Below are positions 58,089 to 64,000 of a DNA stretch of 64,000 nucleotides, in pieces. Numbering within the stretch: position 1 is the stretch's first letter; the number at the start of each line of letters is the position of its first letter. The notes below the pieces were generated by a model. It ran no database searches, was not told the DNA's origin, and saw nothing but the letters and a program-made list of their open reading frames with translations. The stretch comes from Lentisphaerota bacterium. GTDB taxonomy: Bacteria; Verrucomicrobiota; Lentisphaeria; Victivallales; Victivallaceae. Position numbers and translations under genes: made by a program. The stretch is taken from NCBI GenBank assembly GCA_015061605.1, contig SUWH01000005.1, positions 41,716-105,715 on the forward strand, in the 5' to 3' direction.

Positions 58089-60479
58089 ATGTCTAATTGT
58101 TTTAAGAAGATCGCGGGATGTTTTTTGGTCGCAACGGCATTGCTGTCTGCCGAGGCTGAAAATGCCATCGAACGGAAACTGGCTGATGCTGAAGTCGAAA
58201 TAGCCGCTAAAAAAGCGAAAGTCGCTGCAGCCGAGGCTTATAAAGAGTTTATCGAACAGGAATTGCCTAAGGCTAAAGCTGTTGCCGCCGCTGAAAAAAC
58301 AAGAGCCGATGAAGCTGTGAAATTCAGAAAATCCCTCGAAAAGGAACTGGCTGATGCTGAAGCTGCTGCCGATAAAAACTCCAAAGCTGCTGCTGCAAAA
58401 GCTGTTATCAAAGTCATAGAAAAAGAACTGGCTGCTGCAAAAGCTGCTGCCGATTCTGAAAAAGCCAAAGCCGTTGTTGCCGAAAATTCCAGAAAAGCTA
58501 TCGAAAAATTATTGTTTGATGCTGAAGCTGCTGCTGCCGACAGAAAAGCCAAAGCCGCTGCCGCCGGGAATTCTATCAAAGCTATCGAACAGGATTTGGC
58601 TGAGGCAAAAGCCGCCGCTGCACTTGAAATGAAAAATGCTGCTGCCGCCGAGGATCTTGTAAAATCCGCTGAACAGAAATTTGCAAAGGCCAAAGTTGCT
58701 GCCGACGTTGAAAAAGAAAAAGTTGCTGCCGCCGAGAATTCTGTAAAAGCTGTCGAACAAGTTCTGAGCAAAGCTAAAGCAACTGCTGTCGTCGAAAAAG
58801 CAAAACTCGTTGCCGCCGTGGCTTCTAAAGATACCATCGAACAGAAACTGGCCAAGGCTAAAGCCGATATAAAATCCAACGCTAAAACTGACGCGGCCTT
58901 TGCTGTGGCAAAAGCCGTTGTTACCGAGGTTTCCATAAGAGATATCGGGCAGGAACTGATCGAGGCGACTGCTGCCGGCAAAGCTTCTGTGAAAAATATT
59001 GAACAGGAACTGGCTAAAGCGGTGGAAAATATAAATTCCGTAAACGCAAAAGTTGCCGCATCCGAAGCTTCTATAATGGCCATCGAAGATAAACTTGCTG
59101 AAGCTAAAGCCAAAGTCGCTGCCGAAAAAGCAAAAGCCGCCGCCGCCGAAGTTACTAAAAATAATATCGCGCAGAAACTGGATGAGGCTAAAGCCATTGC
59201 CGCCGCTGAAAAAGACCGGGCTGTTGCAACTGCGGCTTCTATAACCGCCATCGAACAGAAGCTGGCTAAGGTCAGAGCTGCCGCTGTTGCAAAAGAAAAA
59301 TCCGCTGCTGCCGGAGCTTCTGTAAATGCCATCAAAAAGGAACTGGATGCTGCTAAAGCTGCTGAAAAATCCGCAAAAGCCAAAGCCGTCGCTGCCGAAG
59401 CTGCTGAAAATGACATCGCGCAGAAACTGGCTGAGGCCAAGGCCAAAGCTGCTGCCGCCGCTGAAAAAGCCAAAGCTGCTGCGAACGAGGCTTCTGTTGA
59501 AGTTCTCAAAAAGGAACTGAAAAGGGTTGAAGCTGTCGAAGCCATTGAAAAAGAAAAAGCCGTTGTCGCAGAGGCTTCTGTCGAGGTCCTCGAGAAGGAA
59601 CTGGCCAAGGCTAAAGCTGTTGTAGTCGCCGAAAAAGAAAAAGTCGCCGAAGCAGAGGCTTGCAAACGTCTCCTCGAAAAGGAACTGGCTAAGGATAAAA
59701 TCGCGGAAACTGCTGAAAAAGTAAAATCTTCTGCTGTCGACGCTTATAAAGAGGCCATTAAACAGGGAGAAGCTGACGTTGTCGCAATCGAAGAGAAAAA
59801 GAAAGATGCTGAAGTTGCTGCTTCTGTAAGAGCTCTCGAACGGAAACTTGCTGAGGTCAAAGCTGCTGCTGCCACTGAAAAAGCTAATGCTGCTGCCGCT
59901 GCCGCTAAAAAAGCCGAAGCCGCTTCAACTGAGGCTTACAAAAATTCCATCAAAAAGGAAATTTCCCGATACAGTATCTTGTCCAGGATCGGTAACGGTA
60001 TTCTCTGGTATATCCCGCAGCGTCTTTCTGATTTGATGGATATTTTTACCTTTGAAGTTGGCGCCGGTGAAATCGAATTGGAACTCTTTTTGACCCGCTA
60101 CGCTGCGTTCGGTGCCGGTGTCGGTCAGTCTTATACGCTCGGTTGGAGTGTTAATGATCAGCATGGTGTTTATTGGCAGAGAGGTTGGTACGCCAGCATC
60201 ATGAATCGTCGCAGATATGAAATTACACGCCGTGCTGTTCGCGATTGCGGTGAATATGGTGATTTTTACGGACAAGGCTTCAGCAAGCTTGATGCTGAAC
60301 AGATGAAAAAGAAAAAAATGGAAGATCCTTATGCGATCGGTGTTAAAGCAGGATGCTATTTCAGTCTGAACTTCCAGATCCATCCTGAAGAATTTGTTGA
60401 TTTCCTGTGCGGAATCTTCTGTTTGGATATCAAAGATGATGACAAGAATGCTTTTCACTGGGTTTTTAATTTCTTGTGA
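58089..60479 (+). CDS. Exported Ala/Lys/Glu-rich coiled-coil repeat protein with a conserved-looking C-terminal domain
   Basis: A 796-residue protein. Residues 1-23 form a signal peptide (CFLVATALLSAEA). Residues of about 26-620 are some 21 tandem repeats of 28 residues (four heptads), typified by IEKELAAAKAAADSEKAKAV then VAENSRKA; each begins with I/L-E-x-x-L. A few repeats are shortened or lengthened (near residues 275-310 and 590-620). This predicts a single long coiled coil of tens of nanometres. Residues 624-796 are a different domain with NGILWYIPQRLSDLMDIF, GVYWQRGWYAS and EFVDFLCGIFCLDIKDDD, probably membrane-associated. Function unknown. It stands alone between an IS remnant and a strong terminator. 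Confidence 0.8.
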   Translation: MSNCFKKIAGCFLVATALLSAEAENAIERKLADAEVEIAAKKAKVAAAEAYKEFIEQELPKAKAVAAAEKTRADEAVKFRKSLEKELADAEAAADKNSKAAAAKAVIKVIEKELAAAKAAADSEKAKAVVAENSRKAIEKLLFDAEAAAADRKAKAAAAGNSIKAIEQDLAEAKAAAALEMKNAAAAEDLVKSAEQKFAKAKVAADVEKEKVAAAENSVKAVEQVLSKAKATAVVEKAKLVAAVASKDTIEQKLAKAKADIKSNAKTDAAFAVAKAVVTEVSIRDIGQELIEATAAGKASVKNIEQELAKAVENINSVNAKVAASEASIMAIEDKLAEAKAKVAAEKAKAAAAEVTKNNIAQKLDEAKAIAAAEKDRAVATAASITAIEQKLAKVRAAAVAKEKSAAAGASVNAIKKELDAAKAAEKSAKAKAVAAEAAENDIAQKLAEAKAKAAAAAEKAKAAANEASVEVLKKELKRVEAVEAIEKEKAVVAEASVEVLEKELAKAKAVVVAEKEKVAEAEACKRLLEKELAKDKIAETAEKVKSSAVDAYKEAIKQGEADVVAIEEKKKDAEVAASVRALERKLAEVKAAAATEKANAAAAAAKKAEAASTEAYKNSIKKEISRYSILSRIGNGILWYIPQRLSDLMDIFTFEVGAGEIELELFLTRYAAFGAGVGQSYTLGWSVNDQHGVYWQRGWYASIMNRRRYEITRRAVRDCGEYGDFYGQGFSKLDAEQMKKKKMEDPYAIGVKAGCYFSLNFQIHPEEFVDFLCGIFCLDIKDDDKNAFHWVFNFL

Positions 60480-60528
60480 TTTAACCCCGGTGAAATTAAA
60501 AGAAATATAATTTTATTGCCGGGTCAAT

Positions 60529-60577
60529 AAAAAATCCGCCGATTTTCTCTGAAAGATTGAAATCGGTGGATTTTTTT
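60529..60577 (+). terminator. Strong terminator after the coiled-coil protein gene
   Basis: The arms AAAAAATCCGCCGATTT (60529-60545) and AAATCGGTGGATTTTTT (60560-60576) form a 17-bp stem with one G-T pair, ending in a T run. Confidence 0.9.
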
Positions 60578-60618
60578 GTTGCACGAAACTTATGCTGTAA
60601 GTTTTGGTGTTTGCGTTC

Positions 60619-60977
60619 ACAGCTGTCTCATAAAAAACAACGGACGGCGGAGAAGATCGGGCAATCTCTTGGTAAGTCTGCTGTCGTCGGCTTCCGGCTT
60701 CATTGCATTACGCCGCGACAAGCATCATCGGATAAAAGTCCACCTTGCCACGGCGGAGCTTCAGCGGAGACGGGGGCCTCGCCGCCGCCTTGACTTACCG
60801 GCGACATTGCCGCCACGATCCATCCGCCAGTCTTCGCATAAAGCTCCTCCCTGACAAGCCGATTGCAGCAATGTTTCTCCTGTATTTTTGACAAATCATG
60901 GCTTGGGCAGTATATTGTTGTTATAAAAGTTATATCAATCAAAGTTATCAGCATTTCACAAAATTCGGGAGATTACC
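60619..60977 (+). mobile_element. MITE-related element, copy D (long form)
   Basis: The left end shares TGTCTCAT and AAAACAACGGACGGCGG with copies B and C. The right 120 bp match copy B closely (GATTGCAGCAA, TTTGACAAATCATGGCT, AAAGTTATCAGC, ending GGGAGATTACC). The interior is about 80 bp longer than in copy A or B, with a CACGGCGGAGCTTCAGCGG segment. The ends are approximate and no target duplication was seen. Bases 60978-61038 hold no feature I can name. Confidence 0.72.
60888..60916 (+). promoter_or_regulatory. Outward promoter carried by MITE-related copy D
   Basis: TTGACA (60888-60893), 17 nt, TATATT (60911-60916). It reads towards the hairpin arrays at 61089-61313, so these could be transcribed from it. 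Confidence 0.7.
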
Positions 60978-61038
60978 TATTGCTTTTAATCTTTGCCTCA
61001 CCGCAGGACGCAGATTTTATCAAAATTGCGGCTATTCA

Positions 61039-61082
61039 GGCTGCCGCGACAATCCGCCGTCGCTCTGCGAGCTATGGCGGGA
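61039..61082 (+). repeat. 44-bp block shared with 39419-39462
   Basis: Identical to the block at 39419-39462, and again located just before the GTGAAGC hairpin arrays. Confidence 0.9.
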
Positions 61083-61088
61083 GAGGAT

Positions 61089-61313
61089 GTGAAGAGACGG
61101 ATTGCATCCGTCGTGAAGCATTGCTTCGCAATGTGAAGCTTTTTGCCTGCGGCAAAAGTGAAGCGCTCGCTTGCGCGAGTAAGGATATGATAATTTACTT
61201 GTGGATGTGAAGTGACGGATTTCATCCGTCGTGAAGCATTGCTTCGCAATGTGAAGCGTTTGCCATTCGGCAAACATGAAGCGCTCGCTTCGCGAGTAAG
61301 GATATGATAATTT
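61089..61313 (+). repeat. GTGAAGC-linked hairpin arrays, copies 2 and 3 in tandem
   Basis: Two units with a period of 118 bp. Unit one: GACGGATTGCATCCGTC (61096-61112), ATTGCTTCGCAAT (61120-61132), TTTTTGCCTGCGGCAAAA (from 61140), CTCGCTTGCGCGAG (from 61166). Unit two: GACGGATTTCATCCGTC (61214-61230), ATTGCTTCGCAAT (61238-61250), GTTTGCCATTCGGCAAAC (61258-61275), CTCGCTTCGCGAG (from 61284). Linkers are GTGAAGC or ATGAAGC, and both units end in TAAGGATATGATAATTT. Confidence 0.92.
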
Positions 61314-61344
61314 AAAGTATGCGACCAACGGGAGGCAAAATACT

Positions 61345-61430
61345 CCGCTTTTTTTGAAAAAGAGGAGAGGGTTTGGGAGAGGGGGAAAAACTTTTTTTCA
61401 CGGGAAAAAAAGTTTTTCCCCCTCTCCCAA
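61345..61430 (-). terminator. Long palindrome after the GH28 gene, copy 3
   Basis: CCGCTTTTTTTGAAAAAG at 61345-61362 precedes perfect 26-nt arms at 61373-61398 and 61405-61430 around CACGGG. It ends 6 nt downstream of the GH28 stop codon on the minus strand, the same geometry as the palindrome at 39689-39744, and may end transcription. Confidence 0.8.
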
Positions 61431-61436
61431 GAACCA

Positions 61437-62735
61437 TCAGCGGTTTTTATAGATGATCAACTGTTTGTTGTCGGGAGAATATCCTTTGCAGTTGGTCAGG
61501 ATATTTTCGCCGGTTCCAAGGACGTTGATTATGCCGTATTCGGGACTGGTCCAGTGTTTGGTCATTGGTGCAGTACCGTTGGCAAGGAGAGTGAAGTTTG
61601 AATTCTGGATGGAGATATTTTCAAACATTCCTTTTTTGAACGGGAAAACGATCAGGCTCGCCTGGCTGGAAACGGCATCGATATTGCGGAAAGTTATATT
61701 GGAAACTTTCTTTATTGCCGGGTCGTTGATATCTCTGCCCCAGGTTGGGACCATGCGCAGTGCCTGAACCGCATTTATGGAGATATTTTCAAAAGTCACA
61801 TTGTCGATCCCGGTGCAATTGCCTTCGCGGTAACTCGGGCAGATGCCGATGCCCATATTGGAGTTGACGATTCTCAAATTGGTCAGTTTACAGTTGCGGA
61901 TAAAACCGGAACCGACACCGATCCGCACCGCGCAGGCGGCGGAGCTTAAAATGCAATTGTCAACGACTACGTTATCGCATTCGACATCCTTTTTCAAGCG
62001 TTTGTTTGCACCGCGGATGGCGATGGCATCATCGCCGCTGAAAATGGTGCAGTTGGTAACTTTGACATTGCGGCAGCAGTCGATATCCAAGCCGTCAGAA
62101 TTGTTGGTGAAACGGTCGGCGGTGACCATGATGCTGTCGATGGTGAGGTTTTCGCAATCGTGGAAAAAGGCGGTCCAGTAGGTCGGATCGTTGAGTCGGA
62201 TCCCATCGAGTTTAATATTTTTGCAGCCGATAAAATAGAGCATGGCGCCCGGCCGCCAGCGGGGCAGGACATAACGGGGACGGCTGCTGTTGGGGGTGTG
62301 GACGATGTCTGTTCCAAAAATGCCGTTGCGGTTGCCGCTGATGGTTCCGGAACCGGAAATGGTGATGTCGGTGCAATCTTTGGCGATGATCAAATGGGCG
62401 CCGGAAGCAAATTCGCCTGATGGAACCGGATTGCGGGGATCGAAATCATCTTTATTGTAATCTTCCGGATATTTACTGCCGATGATGACGGCATTGGGGG
62501 AGAGATGAAGTCCGCCACCGCTTTTAAGAAAGATGGTTCCGGTGCGGTAGACTCCGGCGGGGAAATAGACGACTTTTCCGGTGTCGACCGCATTTTGAAT
62601 ATATCTGGTGTCCAGAAAAAGTCCGTCACCGATAGCACCGAAATCTTTGACATTTACCATGTTTTTCTCCATATTTTTTGCCATTGCCGCCAAACACAGC
62701 AAAGTTGCACAAACTGACATTAATACTTTTTTCAT
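61437..62735 (-). CDS. Exported GH28 polygalacturonase-family glycoside hydrolase
   Basis: A 432-residue exported protein with a signal peptide (MKKVLMSVCATLLCLAAMA) and a right-handed parallel beta helix. VNVKDFGAIGDG is the usual GH28 opening. Active-site elements are NNSDGLDIDCC (Asp; consensus NTD), IFSGDDAIAIRG (paired Asp), and AVRIGVGSGF, where the usual G-H is absent, which is seen in some GH28 branches. The family hydrolyses galacturonide or rhamnogalacturonide bonds in pectin. Its ATG overlaps the DUF4838 stop codon by 4 nt, so both are made from one mRNA. Confidence 0.88.
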   Translation of the reverse strand: MKKVLMSVCATLLCLAAMAKNMEKNMVNVKDFGAIGDGLFLDTRYIQNAVDTGKVVYFPAGVYRTGTIFLKSGGGLHLSPNAVIIGSKYPEDYNKDDFDPRNPVPSGEFASGAHLIIAKDCTDITISGSGTISGNRNGIFGTDIVHTPNSSRPRYVLPRWRPGAMLYFIGCKNIKLDGIRLNDPTYWTAFFHDCENLTIDSIMVTADRFTNNSDGLDIDCCRNVKVTNCTIFSGDDAIAIRGANKRLKKDVECDNVVVDNCILSSAACAVRIGVGSGFIRNCKLTNLRIVNSNMGIGICPSYREGNCTGIDNVTFENISINAVQALRMVPTWGRDINDPAIKKVSNITFRNIDAVSSQASLIVFPFKKGMFENISIQNSNFTLLANGTAPMTKHWTSPEYGIINVLGTGENILTNCKGYSPDNKQLIIYKNR

Positions 62736-64000
62736 TTTTCCAATCTTTTCAATACAATATTGTCAATAAATCCGCCTTCGGGAGCATTGCCGATTGCTAC
62801 ATACAGAGTGATTTTTTCCAGATTTTTGGGAATGTTAAGCGTAGTTACCCCCTGACTCCAGGAGTTGCCTTTTGCTGAAACTCTGAGCCGCTTCATGGTT
62901 TTGCTTTTGTTGGCAACACGGAGCGTGAAGTCGCCGCCTTTCGGGGCTTTGACGTCGAAAGAAAGCTCATATTTTGCTCCGGGCGTGACCGCAACATTGG
63001 GCAGGAACATGACAAATTCGCCTTTGCCGGGAACCGGTTTGGCAGCGATGCTGTAACGGTCGAAGCTGGCTTCGGCATTGGTGATCTCTTTGAAGGCGGT
63101 GCGCCGTCTCCATCCCTGCATATCGGGCAGGTCGAAGCTGTGCCGCCATCCGGCAGCCGGATCGACCAGTTTTACTGAAGAGTTGCTGGTTGCATTGATA
63201 TAGGGTTGATAGATCGACCAGTATTTGCGTTCGCTGCGGTAGACAATATTGCCGTAATTTTCCTGCAGTTCGGCGGCATGGGCGGCGCGGAAATCCCACA
63301 ACGCTTTGGCGGCATTGTTGAAATTATTCTTTTTACCGGCGAGCGCCAGATCGCCCTGGGAGATGAATTCCGCAGTGAGCAGGCTCTGCTTGATGGTCAG
63401 GATGAGACGGTTCAAACGCCACTGTTCGACGGCAGACAGTTTGTCTTTGGGGAATGCTTCAAGTTTTTTCAAACCGGCAGAAAGGACATTGGCATATTCT
63501 TTGTCGATAACGCTTTCCAGTTCGGAATCATCGAGCAGGAGTTTGCGGTTTTTGCTGCGGCTGTGGAAATACATCTTTTCACCAGCCGGACGGGCGGTGG
63601 TGTAGAACTCTTTTACCACATCTTTGGCTGCACCGAATGCGGAACAGTATTCGTCAATGAGTTCGTCAAAACTTTTTTCCGGATCAGCGATCATCCGGCA
63701 GATGATGTAGTGTTCAAGATCACGGGAACGCACGCCGAGAGTTCCGTCATAGTCTACGCCGTAAAGTTTAAAATTGCGGCGGACGGACTGGAATTTGTCA
63801 TAAATGCGTTTTTCCATGCCGCGCAGCAAAGTCGATGCCGGATGGGTGTCGTTGGGGCGCAGGAAACAGTGCTTCATGCCGACCGCTTTCCACGCTTTGA
63901 AAAGTGCTTCGGAATCTTCCGCAAGAATCGGAACCAGACCGCAGAGCATTGAATCAGGATATTCGATTTTCTCTCTCCGCGGCGGGTGACGGTAGTAACT
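62732..64000 (-). CDS. DUF4838 carbohydrate-active protein, C-terminal part (5' end outside window)
   Basis: The frame is open to the window edge, giving at least 422 residues without a start. The N-terminal visible part matches the DUF4838 region (LRPNDTHPASTLLRGME, YGVDYDGTLGVRSRDLEHYI, DELIDEYCSAFG). The last 160 residues form a jelly-roll carbohydrate-binding-like domain (YELSFDVKAPKGGDFTLRVANKS). It is a relative of the protein at 3221-6292, though that one has a CBM9-like domain at this place. It is coupled with the GH28 gene, which points to pectin-type polysaccharides. Confidence 0.75.
   Translation of the reverse strand, partial: SYYRHPPRREKIEYPDSMLCGLVPILAEDSEALFKAWKAVGMKHCFLRPNDTHPASTLLRGMEKRIYDKFQSVRRNFKLYGVDYDGTLGVRSRDLEHYIICRMIADPEKSFDELIDEYCSAFGAAKDVVKEFYTTARPAGEKMYFHSRSKNRKLLLDDSELESVIDKEYANVLSAGLKKLEAFPKDKLSAVEQWRLNRLILTIKQSLLTAEFISQGDLALAGKKNNFNNAAKALWDFRAAHAAELQENYGNIVYRSERKYWSIYQPYINATSNSSVKLVDPAAGWRHSFDLPDMQGWRRRTAFKEITNAEASFDRYSIAAKPVPGKGEFVMFLPNVAVTPGAKYELSFDVKAPKGGDFTLRVANKSKTMKRLRVSAKGNSWSQGVTTLNIPKNLEKITLYVAIGNAPEGGFIDNIVLKRLEK

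Noticed and set aside
58238..59665. Open frame of 475 codons on the minus strand, rich in Ala, Ser and Phe
   Set aside because: It arises from the antisense of the Ala/Lys/Glu repeat gene. The plus-strand reading has a signal peptide, promoter, Shine-Dalgarno sequence and terminator.
61089..61313. CRISPR array
   Set aside because: The constant part is only 7 nt, the variable parts are palindromes shared between copies, and no cas gene lies in the window.
60557..61328. Short frames across the repeat region after the coiled-coil gene
   Set aside because: They coincide with MITE copy D and the hairpin arrays, and similar peptides recur only because the repeats recur.

Overview
The window looks like chromosome from a Lentisphaerota/Victivallales-type bacterium. 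This is inferred from content rather than from a marker gene: pseudopilin leaders of the FTLIELL..IAIIAIL type, DUF4838 proteins, many secreted carbohydrate-active enzymes and SGNH esterases, a PilT pair, and a high density of dispersed structured repeats. Coding density is high and ATGA-type stop/start overlaps are common. Sigma-70-like promoters are very uniform (TTGANN, 17 nt, TATATT, often with TGC before the -10 box).

Layout. 1-2064: end of mreB, a DUF2156 protein and an SGNH hydrolase. 2129-6292 (-): a metallophosphoesterase and a DUF4838 enzyme carrying a chimeric pilin leader. 6379-9849 (-): housekeeping operon nadD, rsfS, unknown gene, panB, flavodoxin-like protein, C_GCAxxG_C_C protein. 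10003-14782 (+): lipoprotein, yicC, cysE, yggS, exported S66 peptidase, small membrane protein. 14865-27460 (-): secreted polysaccharide-degradation genes, a pseudopilin, then a catabolic locus (M28-like peptidase, Gfo/Idh/MocA oxidoreductase, SDR, DHDPS-type aldolase, RidA, SelA-like PLP enzyme) read away from a divergent AraC regulator. 28456-31336: lactonase, flavin reductase, deacetylase-like gene. 31507-35724 (-): nadB, pcnB, GH10-like gene. 35935-39151: oxidoreductase, tRNA-Leu, SGNH esterase and AhpD-like protein, the last three bracketed by inverted repeat copies. 39751-47059 (-): DMT transporter, two tandem 793-aa glycosidase-like genes, and both subunits of a class I fumarate hydratase. 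47143-50946 (-): two PilT-type ATPases, signal peptidase I and a membrane-anchored protein. 50986-56880 (-): acetyl xylan esterase, GH42-like protein, UvrD/Rep helicase. 56950-57957: decayed IS4-family element. 58089-60479: exported protein built of 28-residue coiled-coil repeats. 61437-64000 (-): GH28 polygalacturonase and a DUF4838 gene cut by the window edge.

The most unusual content is non-coding. There is a MITE-like family (about 276 bp, degenerate terminal inverted repeats, 8-bp target duplications at two copies) carrying an outward consensus promoter; one copy appears to supply the promoter of a downstream gene. There are arrays of four short hairpins joined by GTGAAGC linkers, in which the stems change by compensatory substitutions. 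Palindromes of about 56 bp sit directly after stop codons, yet one lies inside the coding region of the pilin-leader chimera. A further repeat family occurs as inverted copies around tRNA-Leu, the SGNH esterase and the AhpD gene. These repeats account for almost all of the long gene-free stretches.
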